Positions 44,476 to 53,369 of a DNA stretch of 57,474 nt are shown in pieces. Below the pieces are notes generated by a model that saw only the letters and a list, made by a program, of their open reading frames with translations, was not told the DNA's origin and did not search any database. Position 1 is the first letter of the stretch. Every line of letters starts with the position of its first letter. A program made the position numbers and the translations under genes. The stretch lies in the NCBI RefSeq assembly GCF_900115265.1, contig NZ_FOVU01000020.1, positions 1 to 57,474 of the forward strand, written 5' to 3'. This DNA comes from Bradyrhizobium sp. Ghvi. GTDB taxonomy: Bacteria > Pseudomonadota > Alphaproteobacteria > Rhizobiales > Xanthobacteraceae.

Positions 44476-45258
44476 ATGAGGAAAGTGTCTGGAAGACGCG
44501 CGTTATTGTTCTGTCTCGGCCGATCCCTGATCTGTATGGCCGCGCTGGCTGCGACGAGCAACAGTATTCGGGCCATCGAGAGCCCCCATATCAAAAGATT
44601 CAAGTCAACGTGGCGAGCGCAAGACGGTGAGACGATAGAACAACTTATGTCCAACGTTTCGAGGGTGGCACTTTTTGTCCCTCGAATGTGGGGCGTCGCT
44701 GAACTTGACCAAAGCGACTATGTTTTCATTTTATGGACCAGGCACCCGGATGATACACTGGACGAACAGAACGTCATCGCCTGGAAAATCGCGCTCGACG
44801 GCACGTTTCAACTTGCGTCGACCTATGCAAAGCCGATGGAATTGGGTTGGCAAGCCCTGGCGCTCTCATTGATCGCTACTGAAGTCAAGGAGGATGAAAG
44901 GGACGCAAATGTTCGCTTTCTGCATGATCCGAGCAACTTCAACTTCGTGACGACAACGCAGGGCCGGCTTGGCGATCTTCTGCGGCAGGGCCGCTGTACC
45001 ATTGTTGAGCCTGTTGGAGTGGACTACGTGCCGAAGCAGAAGGACAAGCCGACCGAGAAAGGTGATCTGTGGCGCGTTTTGCTTTTGGTGAACTGTAATA
45101 TCCCAGGGCCTCTTCTTTTTACGCACAACGGGGTGATCACTTTCGAGAAGAGCGAGGGGCAAGATTGGGAGCCGCAATCCCCCTTTGCCAAGCGTATCGC
45201 GGCCTTTCCTGCCGACGCCTGGTTCGCTCGCATGGAGTCAAAGAAACGGGAAGAGTAA
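44476..45258 (+). CDS. Exported protein of unknown function, 260 aa
   Basis: From the ATG at 44476 the product begins MRKVSGRRALLFCLGRSLIC and continues MAALAATSNSIRA, a credible signal peptide. A GTG at 44446 is the longer alternative. The mature part is a mixed alpha/beta domain with FVPRMWGVAELDQSDYVFIL, EQNVIAWKIALDGTFQL and VNCNIPGPLLFTHNGVITFE, and no motif I can name. It is about 485 bases from the metE riboswitch with opposite orientation, with no operon partner. Even codon use suggests it is real and expressed. Confidence 0.65.
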   Translation: MRKVSGRRALLFCLGRSLICMAALAATSNSIRAIESPHIKRFKSTWRAQDGETIEQLMSNVSRVALFVPRMWGVAELDQSDYVFILWTRHPDDTLDEQNVIAWKIALDGTFQLASTYAKPMELGWQALALSLIATEVKEDERDANVRFLHDPSNFNFVTTTQGRLGDLLRQGRCTIVEPVGVDYVPKQKDKPTEKGDLWRVLLLVNCNIPGPLLFTHNGVITFEKSEGQDWEPQSPFAKRIAAFPADAWFARMESKKREE

Positions 45259-45377
45259 GAGAGGCTGCGAGGGAACCAGCTCACATACTACGCTTCAAGG
45301 ACCGGACTTCGCGACGCCGCGGGCCCAAGCCGATCCGGCGTGCTCGCCGCGCATCGCGCGGCTGACTGGGTGAGCAT

Positions 45378-45452
45378 GCCGCCCCCGTAGCCCATGGAGG
45401 CGAGCAGCCAGGGCAGCTCGGGCGCCAGCATCGGATCGATCGGCTTCAGCAT
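45378..45452 (-). pseudogene. Relic of a RbsD/FucU-type sugar mutarotase
   Basis: From an ATG at 45452 the minus strand reads MLKPIDPMLAPELPWLLASM then GYGGGM, which matches the conserved opening of FucU/RbsD (MLKGIDPLLSPELL...MGHGDEI). The match stops after about 26 residues. Only the first sixth of the gene remains. Confidence 0.65.
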
Positions 45453-46572
45453 GTGACAAACTATACGTTTGCCCTGTCTTCCTACCTTCGCAGATCATGA
45501 GACAGGGCGGGCCAGAACACTCCGAGCTGTCAGTCGCTTGTCGCAAAAAAAGCCCGGCCTCTTTTCGATGGCCGGGCCAAGTCAGACGCCGACAGAGGGA
45601 GGACTGCCGGCGGTTATTTGCGGAGAAACGTTCACCGCAAATTCCAATTGCGTAATGATCAATGATCGAAGAAATCTGGCGTTGCTTCTTCTTTATGAGA
45701 CGACATTGATGGCATACGGCTCACGACTGACTCGCATAAACATTGAAGGTTTTATTCTCCCTTGTCCTGAGATCGTGAAAGTCATGCAGATTAAATGAGA
45801 AGCGTCGAACAGAGACGATCCGCGGACGTTCGAACGGCGTCAGCGTGCCGGCCCCAGAGCGCAGAAACCCAGAATTCCCGGAGGCTCGGACGGAATCCGT
45901 TGTTGTTCGCATGCGAGTAATCGGATTCTTCGCGCGAGCCCCACCTGCTCCGCCGTCTGCTGTGCACACCATCGACCGCATTGGTATCATCGCCTCACCG
46001 AGGGCAGCAGACAGCGGCCGGTCCGAGTTGCCCGGCATCTCCGTCAGCTATTTCGAAATGCTACAATCTGACGCCACGTGCGAGTCAACGTCTTTGAGCC
46101 GACCCGCCGACCTCCTACAGGCAGCTGAGGGATCTGCCAGCTGTCGGCGTGCGTGTCGCCTTCTGTTCTTGAAAGGCACCGGCTGGTCCAGAAGATCACG
46201 ATGGAGCCGTTTTTCGCTGGTCAAGGCAATTCACCTGCGGCGAAGCGCTCGGCGAAGATTTGGGCCCGCACGGGATAGCATCGCAGCAGAAGCGGAGAGC
46301 GATAACCTCGTGAACTGTACCGGAGATCACATGACGATAGTCAATGGGGCAGGCAGGGGCGTGGAGAGCTATGAGAGCGCTCGTTATGTGTGCGACGAGG
46401 ACGAGATTCGCCAAGGACATGAGGTGGTGTTCTTGCGAGACGCCGAACTGCGAGGTCTCTTCTCCTGTCCTCTAAACAAGGCCAGCAGGCGGCGAGGTCT
46501 TGTGCTGGAGACAGTCATACCGCAGGTCCGGCAATCCGTTGCTGAGGGGAGTGCAGAACGTAGAGACCCAGT
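45453..46572. other. Intergenic with a minus-strand terminator, no supported gene
   Basis: About 1.1 kb. Apart from the terminator at 45545-45577 I see only a long plus-strand frame (45845-46627) without ribosome binding site or motifs, which I judge spurious. Probably eroded DNA. Confidence 0.4.
45545..45577 (-). terminator. Rho-independent terminator, minus strand
   Basis: GCCCGGCC (45552-45559) pairs with GGCCGGGC (45570-45577). On the minus strand the hairpin is followed by seven T (45545-45551 as A on plus). No intact minus-strand gene precedes it within a kilobase; the acyl-CoA-dehydrogenase-like gene ends at 46573. Confidence 0.8.
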
Positions 46573-47739
46573 TCACGGAAATCCCGGCTGTGCTTCACTT
46601 CCGAGCAGGAGTCGGCCGGCGCTTTGAAGCGTCCCCTCGTTTAAAGCTGCGTGCTGGGCGACCACGAAGCTGTCGCACATGGCGCGCGCCAGATTGCTGG
46701 TGGTATAAAGCGACGCACTTCCAGCAAGGCCGCTCGCAATCCTACAGACCTCAGCGCTCTGCCGCGCGGCGTTCGTCGCGGCGAGTCGCATTAGCATCGC
46801 CGTGCTCGGGTTTACCGCACCTTTGAGCGCTTCCTTCCACAGCCCCTCGGTGGCCTCATAGAAGAAGGAACGCGCGGAACGCAGCAAGGCTTCGGCTTTG
46901 GCCATTTCCAGTTGGACATAGCCACGCTCTGCCATCAGGGGTGCTCCAGTGATTGAGGCGCGGCTTCCGGCGAAAGCGATTACCTGGTCTAGCGCGGAGC
47001 GCGCAATACCGATGCCGACAATCGCATGCGCCTGTGCAGCGAAAGCCACGGACGGATAACGATAGACCGGACCGTCGAGTGTCGGCGGACCGCCGCGGAT
47101 CAAGGTCCATTCCTCCGGCACAATGACGTCATTGACAACGACGTCGTGGCTGCCGGTGCCTTGCAGGCCGATGACGTCCCAATTGGGACGGATTGTCACC
47201 TTTTCAGCCGGCATCACGGCTACTCGAGCAAGGCCACCGGTCGGATCGTCTTCCACAGTGATGCCGACGCCTATCAGATCCGCGCCCGGTGAGCCGCTGG
47301 CGAATGGCCACACGCCGTTCACGACGAATCCGTCGGTACTTCGTCTAGCGGGCTGGAGCGGGAAAAGCGCACCTGCCAACACCACGTCAGGTCCATTCGC
47401 GTATACCTTGCGAAGCGTGTCGTCCGGAAGGGCAGCGAGGTAGCGAGCCCCGTCGCCGAAGCTGGCGACCCAACCGGCGGAGCCGTCGGCCTCGGAAATG
47501 CGCTCGATCAGGCGACAGAAATCGGCTGGCGTCCGCTCGTCGCCGCCGAATCGCCTGGCGACCAAAGCTCGATAAACGCCAACGCGCTTGAAGCCCTCGA
47601 TAATCTCGTCGGGAATCTTCTGCGCGCGGGCGAACTCGTTTCGACGCGCGCGGATATCGACCAGTAGCGGCGACAGATTATCCCAGGTCGCAGCCGTAGC
47701 GTCGGTATCTGCAGTGATCTTCTCTGGTGGAGCGTTCAT
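46573..47739 (-). CDS. Acyl-CoA-dehydrogenase-like flavin monooxygenase
   Basis: The 388-residue protein has the acyl-CoA dehydrogenase fold in its oxygenase variety (HpaH/DszC-like, group D flavin monooxygenases). Visible parts are an N-terminal helical domain (PDEIIEGFKRVGVYRALVAR), the middle strand domain with VNGVWPFASGSPGADLIGVG and WDVIGLQGTGSHDVVVNDV, and a C-terminal helical domain ending GTLQSAGRLLLGSEAQPGF, similar to the R-x-L-LG-x-x endings of the group. The catalytic glutamate of true dehydrogenases is not evident. These enzymes need a separate flavin reductase, and none is nearby. Substrate unknown. Confidence 0.78.
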   Translation of the reverse strand: MNAPPEKITADTDATAATWDNLSPLLVDIRARRNEFARAQKIPDEIIEGFKRVGVYRALVARRFGGDERTPADFCRLIERISEADGSAGWVASFGDGARYLAALPDDTLRKVYANGPDVVLAGALFPLQPARRSTDGFVVNGVWPFASGSPGADLIGVGITVEDDPTGGLARVAVMPAEKVTIRPNWDVIGLQGTGSHDVVVNDVIVPEEWTLIRGGPPTLDGPVYRYPSVAFAAQAHAIVGIGIARSALDQVIAFAGSRASITGAPLMAERGYVQLEMAKAEALLRSARSFFYEATEGLWKEALKGAVNPSTAMLMRLAATNAARQSAEVCRIASGLAGSASLYTTSNLARAMCDSFVVAQHAALNEGTLQSAGRLLLGSEAQPGFP

Positions 47740-48492
47740 AAGCTGTCCCCGGTGTGTTGAGCCGACCCACGCCGCGCTTCATTGATTTGGATTGCGCGCA
47801 TGGCGAAGCCGGCCGGCTTGATAATGAGACGGGAGGGATCGTCGAAACTGTCGCAGCTGATATTGTACTATGACGCGATTGCGGGCGGTTAGCGCCCCAA
47901 CATACTGGCTGAAAGATCTTGAGGGCCGGCAAGGCTCACGGAGACATGGCTGTCAATGCTATCTTTGAGGCTGAAGCGGCAAAGCAGCCGATATGCGGCG
48001 GCGAGATCGATCCGCCTCTGCTGCATTATGTCTCCGACGGTTGACGGCATCGCTTGTTTTCTCATGTCGTCTCCAACGGACGATTTGTCACAATTGGGCC
48101 TGGCCGGATCGAGCCACGTTGCGAATTCCTGACTTGGCGACCGCGAGGCGCCCCAAGCCTGCGGCTCTTTTCAGTCTCCCCAGCATCGACGTGCCACCAA
48201 ACATGGTCTGCCGGCCGTGCCTTTAATCGAAACGTGATCACGTTCGGCGTGCGCACGCGAGCAGGATGATCGCGCCTCCCCTGTCTGGTTCCAGGCACAA
48301 GAGGTCACCAACCGGACACGGAGGAGAACGACTGCATTGGAGCTCGACCGCGGACCAGTTGGGCTCGGCTTGCCGGTGGAGGTTCAGCCCGGTCCGATCT
48401 CCTGACATTACCAATAGCGCACGTACCGTTGTACGCAACGGCGGCACTCTTGCAGCATCTAGGAAAGCGACTTGATCGTGCAATGGCAGCGC
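47740..48492. other. Intergenic, no supported gene
   Basis: About 750 bases between two minus-strand genes. Only shadow-like short frames are present, with no recognisable motif, repeat or terminator. Confidence 0.4.
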
Positions 48493-49251
48493 CTAAACGC
48501 CGCCGTCACATTTGTTGAACTCCGTCCCTCTGACGTCCGCCTCTAACCAACACACCCACAGTCCGGTGGCCTCGGCTTCCGCTTCGCTGCAGAGCCAGCG
48601 TTCGCCGGGCTTGCTCATGTCGATTTGTTCGTAACTGAGTTGGCCGGGGAGGTGATAAATGCGCTCGCCATTGCGGCCGACGGTGCCTTTTATCACACAC
48701 TCGGACGAGGGCGGGTCCGATAGCAGGGTGGATCCGAGCAGGAGTTCCTGAGCATCGACGGAAACCGAGCTCGCGCCGATGATGATCGTCGCCCTATTGC
48801 GGCGACGCCAGTCCCACGGCGCGATGAACGCCCCCGACCACAGCCCCGCACAGGTTTTGCTCGCCACAACCTCATAGATGACGTACGGACCCGACGAGAG
48901 TGCCCAGCCCGAGCGTACCATCCAGGCGTTCACGTCCTCGCCTTCGATGAAGCAACTGCCGCGTGACCTCGCATACTCATCGACGCCTGTGGTATGACAA
49001 TCCCACGTTCGTCCGTTCGAATGCTTGATAAGCTCGTCGCGAGCAGCTACGCCGCAAGTCCATTTCCGGCCGTTGGCGTCGAGGCAAATCTGATCGGTCT
49101 CAGGAGCTTCGATGCCTAAGAGCCGAATCTTGGTCTGCTCGATCTCAATCGTATTGCCGTCCAGGATGCGCAGAGGGCCGCTGAGCTTCGCCGCGCACAC
49201 CGGAGATGTCATGACAGCAAACAATGCGACCAACATTACGCGGTGTTTCAT
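48493..49251 (-). CDS. Exported staphylococcal-nuclease-like protein
   Basis: From the ATG at 49251 a signal peptide (MKHRVMLVALFAVMTSPVCA) is followed by an SNase/OB-fold domain: GPLRILDGNTIEIEQTKIRL, LGIEAPETDQICL, GVAARDELIKHSNGRTWDC and YARSRGSCFIEGEDVNAWMV. The canonical Arg-Glu-Arg triad seems only partly kept (RL at the first position, the Y-x-R-x-R-G segment present), so activity is uncertain. The C-terminal 60 residues (CVIKGTVGRNGERIYHLPGQ, GERWLCSEAEAEATGLW) are the cysteine-paired module often attached to such nucleases and other exported proteins in alphaproteobacteria. Length is 252 residues. Confidence 0.82.
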   Translation of the reverse strand: MKHRVMLVALFAVMTSPVCAAKLSGPLRILDGNTIEIEQTKIRLLGIEAPETDQICLDANGRKWTCGVAARDELIKHSNGRTWDCHTTGVDEYARSRGSCFIEGEDVNAWMVRSGWALSSGPYVIYEVVASKTCAGLWSGAFIAPWDWRRRNRATIIIGASSVSVDAQELLLGSTLLSDPPSSECVIKGTVGRNGERIYHLPGQLSYEQIDMSKPGERWLCSEAEAEATGLWVCWLEADVRGTEFNKCDGGV

Positions 49252-50320
49252 CCCGACAATAACCTTTCGCTCTTGATCCTCTTCACGGACGATCCGGCGC
49301 GCCGCCACATTTGCTGCTTAAACGCATTATGTCCGCTATTAGACCGACATCTTTCGACGTTTACTCTACGAAAGCGTGGCCGTGGTTTCCAAGCTACGAC
49401 CTGACGTTGCGTGAGCTTCACGCGCTTTCTTCCTGCGCATGTCGGGGTATCATTCGGGCCTCGCCGGTCTCTCTCTGGGCGCGCGCTGCACCCTCTCGAA
49501 CTGAGGAGAAAGCCCCATAGTGCGACCGCGAACCTGGTATGCGGGAGAAAGCCGAACCTCGGAGCGCTGTTTCTCACGCGCTTGAAGAACAAAAGAGGCC
49601 TGTGAATCTTGGGTCGAGTGGAAAGTCCGGCGTGGAGGAGCAACCTGGCTATCCTTTGTGCCAACATGCATCGGCAGACAGAAGGCTGTCGGCCGTTTCA
49701 GCGAGGACGATGACATTTCGCGGTGAATTCTTGTCAGGAAAAGATTGTGTTCGAAAGAAATCCGGTCTCGCTTCCTCTGAGATCTGGACAAAGGCGCCAC
49801 AGAGTTCAGCTCAACGCTCGCTGCGTAACTGAACCGGCATCGTTTCCGCAAACCGCGCAAGACCCGGAGCCCTCTTTCGGAGAGCCGGGCGGGATGGTCG
49901 TTGATGCCAACCTCATTGTGGCTTTTCGTACGTGTGCGTTGCACCATAATCGTTCGTGGTGCCGCCACTGCGTTCGTAGAGGAACCCGTTTGTCATGATC
50001 CAGCCGGCTGCCGCTCTCTCCTAATACGCTTCACCGCGATCACATCCGGAGAGTTACCGAGCAAACCCCGCATGAGTGCGCGCGTTTGCGCCAGGCAAAT
50101 TCGGAGCGGCACCTCGGTGGCTTCGTCGTATACGCACGGGGCGAGGGGTAAGCCGCCCGCGTGTTCGGACGATCGCGAGCACTCCTGCTGCCATTCGGTG
50201 CGAGGCGGCAAGCCAAAGATGGTTTCCCATCGCGGCACTCGGACAGGTCGCTGTGGTGCGGTTTAGCCGACTGAAGCTATAAATCATTCTCAACGATCTC
50301 ACTACACAATGAGAAATGAA
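49252..50320. other. Intergenic, no supported gene
   Basis: About 1.07 kb of overlapping short frames on both strands. None shows a ribosome binding site plus protein-like sequence. Nothing recognisable. Confidence 0.4.
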
Positions 50321-50470
50321 ATGGTTGCAGCCCCCCGGGAATTGCCTGTCGCTTCTTACGCGCTTGAAGTGGATGGCCGCCCCAGAGCCGAATTCGCAAC
50401 TGGAGACGGCGCCAAGGCAGGTGGAGCAGAACTAAAGAAGCGTTTTCCCATGCTTCAAATCCGGATCTAG
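50321..50470 (+). pseudogene. Truncated small conserved protein (YVLEVDG family), 49 aa
   Basis: The frame reads MVAAPRELPVASYALEVDGR, then AEFATGDGAKAGGAELKKRF and PMLQIRI, and stops at a TAG exactly where the family has a tyrosine (IYDA). After the stop, the same frame goes on as DAQTNARG, like the relative at 26503-26710. A single nonsense mutation therefore truncates it. The remaining 49 residues might still fold. Function of the family unknown. Confidence 0.6.
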
Positions 50471-51021
50471 GACGCGCAGACGAATGCGCGCGAGGAAATC
50501 TAGCGCCTACTCAGTCGGGCCGCGATGTCTCGCCACCGGCTCCGCGGCTCCTCGCCAGGGCACTCGGAAAAGGGCCGAGCGGGTATGCCGGCCCGCTAAC
50601 ACTGCCCCATTGCCCTCTTATAGGTTTCCTCGCAGCACTCGATCGTGCTGCCCTCGGTGGCGACCTCGTGGCATCGATGCAGCGGGCTACCTGCATCGCA
50701 GCCGCAACTCTGCTCGGGAGCGCCTGATCCAGCTGCCGGCATGAGTCATGGACAGAACCGTACGCATCATCCTAACGCTCTGTATCCGCTCGACGATTTC
50801 GTGGATCCGTGCGCGTGATGATGCCTGTCGAGAATAGAGAACACGTGCCCGGACGCAGCGCACATCCTGGCCGAGATCAGCGCTAGGTCCGCCGCGCCAT
50901 CAGCGCGGCAAGCTCTCGCGTCGGGATTCTCCCGTACTGCTACGGCTTCGACCTTTGGCGTCGTGCAGCTGGGAGACCGCCAGGGATATGCATGCTTTCT
51001 GGTAAGGCAGGGTGTGATCAG
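50471..51021. other. Intergenic, no supported gene
   Basis: About 550 bases with no recognisable gene, ending at the IS5-type fragment. Possibly insertion-sequence debris. Confidence 0.35.
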
Positions 51022-51192
51022 CTAGGACGTGGACTCAGTGCCGAGCGATAGCCTGATTGACGCGAGTTGGACAAACGCGAGGTAATTGGCGGCAAGTTTG
51101 TCGTAGCGCGTCGCTACCCGCCGACATTGCTTGATCCTGTTTAAGAACTGCTCAACTCGATTGCGAGCACGATACAGGTAAGGACTTACTCT
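51022..51192 (-). mobile_element. IS5-type transposase, C-terminal fragment
   Basis: The minus strand reads YLYRARNRVEQFLNRIKQCR then RVATRYDKLAANYLAFVQLA and SIRLSL, ending in a TAG at 51022-51024. RNxVE...F-x-x-x-K/R...RR-x-ATRYDK-x-x-x-N is the classic C-terminal signature of IS5-family DDE transposases (the E of the triad lies in RVEQF). Only about 50 residues are left; upstream sequence has no matching frame. Confidence 0.85.
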
Positions 51193-51361
51193 TTGTCGGT
51201 GAGTTCGTAGCGCATGGTTCGGGCGCCACTTTGGGAGTTTGTTCGAAGCGCGGGCTCAATGTGAGCTTCCGCCCTAGGGATCTGGACGCTATCCGCCTGG
51301 CAGCAGACTTGTTATGCTCACATTGAGTTTGGTCGAGTTTGCCCCAAAGGCGACAAGCCGC

Positions 51362-51876
51362 CTATGCCCGCCTCACAACCGTTAGAGCTTTGCCGACGAT
51401 GATCTCGCCGTTGAAGTGCTTCGCCATTGGGGCACGCCAGGTCTCATCGTCGATGCTGTCAATGGCCGGAGTGAGGTGCGACAGCTCGAGTGTCTTTACG
51501 CCAGCTTCCTGTGCGATGCGCCCGACATCTTCGGATGCTGTGTGGCTCGCCTTCATGTGCGCCATGAACGAGTCGAACTTCACCGGCAGGTCCGCGGTGA
51601 CCTGTGCTCTGACGAACGCCTCCATGGCCGGCACGTACATCGTTTCGTGAACCAGCACGTCGGGCGCCCTCCGCCATCTTCGCCACGGCATCGAGCCGCG
51701 CAGTTTTCAGCGCGTTAAACGGGAATCCCGCTGCGGGCAAACTGATTGGTAACCTCCATGCCGCAATCAAGCACATACGCTGCTCCGTTGCTCAGCATTA
51801 CGCGCGTGCGGCCGGGCACTGGGCCCACGGCAGTGCCCAACAGCACCAGCTTGGTGCCCTTTGCCTCATCGATCAT
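51362..51876 (-). pseudogene. MBL-fold metallo-hydrolase with internal deletion and frameshifts
   Basis: The ATG at 51876 overlaps the cytochrome b561 stop (ATGA) and opens MIDEAKGTKLVLLGTAVGPV, then NGAAYVLDCGMEVTNQFARS, the normal beginning of arylsulfatase-like MBL hydrolases. The frame stops after GIPV. In shifted frames the C-terminal part continues: ALKTARLDAVAKMAEGA, then VLVHETMYVPAM, FMAHMKASHTASEDVGRIAQ, VKTLELSHLTPAIDSIDD, GEIIVGKALTVV. The metal-binding HxHxDH region is deleted, so the enzyme is dead. An open frame of 109 residues (51362-51691) corresponds to the C-terminal piece only. Confidence 0.85.
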
Positions 51877-52409
51877 CTGCTGAACCACATACGCCGGAGA
51901 AGATGATCACGGCGAACGAACTGGTGATAGAGAGCGGCCCCGGCATGAAGCGCGACCAAGGCAAGCAGAAGCCGTGCTCCGAAGCCGTGCGGCACTCGGG
52001 GCGGATACTTCCAGAAGTCGGGCAGCAGGGCGCCGTCTCCGCCAAAGACCATTGGCGCTGCGCCGCTAAGCGCCATCATCCCGATACCGCTCGCAATCAT
52101 TCCGAAGATGACCGCGTACAAGAGAAGATGTATCGCGCGAGCTGTGCGTTCCTGCCACCGTGGTGATCCAGCGACCGGATGGGGCTTGCGATCGACGCCC
52201 CACCACCAGCCAACTCGAAGAAGCATCAGCGCAAGAACCGCGATTGCGATCGGGACGTGAACTCGTAGAATCGCCGCCTTCGCTGCTGGATCGACCGTGT
52301 TGGCTGCGCGGAATCCTGTGGCAATGAGAACGATCATCAGCAGTGCGGTCAGCCAATGCATCGTTACGATCATGGCCCCGTGGCGTTCAGGGGTGCTCTT
52401 CAGTCCCAT
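51873..52409 (-). CDS. Cytochrome b561-type membrane protein
   Basis: A 178-residue four-helix membrane protein of the bacterial cytochrome b561 (YceJ-like) family. Helices begin at MHWLTALLMIVLIATGF, AILRVHVPIAIAVLALMLLR, IHLLLYAVIFGMIASGIGMM and FGARLLLALVALHAGAALYH, with heme-ligand histidines in MHWL, RVHV, IHLLLY and LHAGAALYH. Such proteins move electrons from quinol, often to clear superoxide. It lies between the monooxygenase-domain gene and the broken MBL gene in one minus-strand unit, probably controlled by the divergent MarR regulator. Confidence 0.88.
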   Translation of the reverse strand: MGLKSTPERHGAMIVTMHWLTALLMIVLIATGFRAANTVDPAAKAAILRVHVPIAIAVLALMLLRVGWWWGVDRKPHPVAGSPRWQERTARAIHLLLYAVIFGMIASGIGMMALSGAAPMVFGGDGALLPDFWKYPPRVPHGFGARLLLALVALHAGAALYHQFVRRDHLLRRMWFSR

Positions 52410-52442
52410 TGCCGGTCTTCTTCTGAATCGGTTGCGGATGAG

Positions 52443-52811
52443 CTACGCGACGCAGATGCCGGGGACCGCGACCTTCTGGAATAGGTGCGGAGAAGCAACG
52501 GCGGACGAGGGATATGCCGCGATCTTGGCTCTGAACTCGGGATGCGTGAACGCAGCCCGGAAGTGCGCGGTCGATTCCCAGACGGCGTAGTTCAAATAGG
52601 TCGGGCTGTCGCCGATCGCGCGGTGAAGCTGGGTGGAGATGAAGCCGGGCTGCCGCTTCATGAAGGCAGCATCGTTCTGCCAGGTTTGGAGAAAGCTTTG
52701 ATCGTCGGCCTTTTCGAGCGTGAAGACATTCACCAGGACGACGGGGCTGGCATCGATACCGATTTGGCGTTCGATTGGAAAGGCGGGATCCAGGGGACGG
52801 AACGTTGTCAT
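52443..52811 (-). CDS. Antibiotic-biosynthesis-monooxygenase (ABM) domain protein
   Basis: A 122-residue dimeric alpha/beta-barrel protein: VVLVNVFTLEKADDQSFLQT, KRQPGFISTQLHRAI, YLNYAVWESTAHFRAAFTHP. ABM proteins include cofactor-free quinol oxygenases and heme-degrading enzymes; this one has no diagnostic residues that let me choose. I start at the ATG at 52811, which has GGAGG six bases upstream; an ATG at 52823 precedes that ribosome binding site and is less likely. It is the first gene of the unit divergent from marR. Confidence 0.85.
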   Translation of the reverse strand: MTTFRPLDPAFPIERQIGIDASPVVLVNVFTLEKADDQSFLQTWQNDAAFMKRQPGFISTQLHRAIGDSPTYLNYAVWESTAHFRAAFTHPEFRAKIAAYPSSAVASPHLFQKVAVPGICVA

Positions 52812-52871
52812 GAAGTCCTCCAATGAGTTGGTTGCATGATGTCATTGTGGTACGATACCTAGACTACTGAT

Positions 52872-52889
52872 TTGACATTATGGTGTCAA
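52872..52889. promoter_or_regulatory. Perfect inverted repeat, probable MarR operator
   Basis: TTGACA-TTATGG-TGTCAA: a perfect 6-bp inverted repeat with a 6-base spacer, 18 bases upstream of the marR start and 60 bases upstream of the divergent ABM gene. Its left half TTGACA also resembles a -35 element. This is the size and position expected for a MarR dimer site controlling both directions. Confidence 0.7.
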
Positions 52890-52907
52890 CGACGTTTATG
52901 GTGACAG

Positions 52908-53369
52908 ATGCTGAAATCCCAACGAACGCCAGCCGGCGATGCCCTGACCAACCTCATGCTCGATCTGTTCCGACTGAACAGCCAGCTCTTGACCGCAGGC
53001 GACCGTCTAGTGGCTCAGCTCGGCCTCACGAGCGCGCGCTGGCAGATCCTCGGCGCCATTGTGCACGCAGAACGCCCGCAGCCAGTCGCGTGGCTCGCCC
53101 GCGACCTCGGCGCCAATCGCCAAAACGTGCAGCGGATCGTCAATGACCTACATGCGGAAGGCCTTCTCACCTTCGAGGCCAATCCGCATCATCGGAGGGC
53201 GCAACTTGTTGTCCTGACTGACAAAGGACGGCGCGCTTTCAATGCCGCCATGGCTTTGCAGGCACCGTGGGTCACCGGCCTTTCGGAAGGGCTTTCGGTC
53301 AAGGACCTGCAGACCGTTCATCGTGTCGTCACGGCACTACGGAAGAAGCTCGAACCCCACGAAGATTGA
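52908..53369 (+). CDS. MarR-family transcriptional regulator
   Basis: A 153-residue MarR protein: LTSARWQILGAIVHAERPQP, then the recognition region VAWLARDLGANRQNVQRIVN and DLHAEGLLTFEANPHHRRAQ with wing, VLTDKGRRAF, and a C-terminal dimer helix. MarR regulators usually repress a divergent gene set and release DNA on binding a phenolic or on thiol oxidation. No cysteine is present in this one, so a ligand is more likely than redox sensing. The stop overlaps the next frame's ATG. Confidence 0.92.
   Translation: MLKSQRTPAGDALTNLMLDLFRLNSQLLTAGDRLVAQLGLTSARWQILGAIVHAERPQPVAWLARDLGANRQNVQRIVNDLHAEGLLTFEANPHHRRAQLVVLTDKGRRAFNAAMALQAPWVTGLSEGLSVKDLQTVHRVVTALRKKLEPHED

Noticed and set aside
45845..46627. 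260-codon plus-strand frame
   Set aside because: Composition is arginine/serine rich without recognisable motifs, and it overlaps the 3' end of the monooxygenase gene on the other strand.
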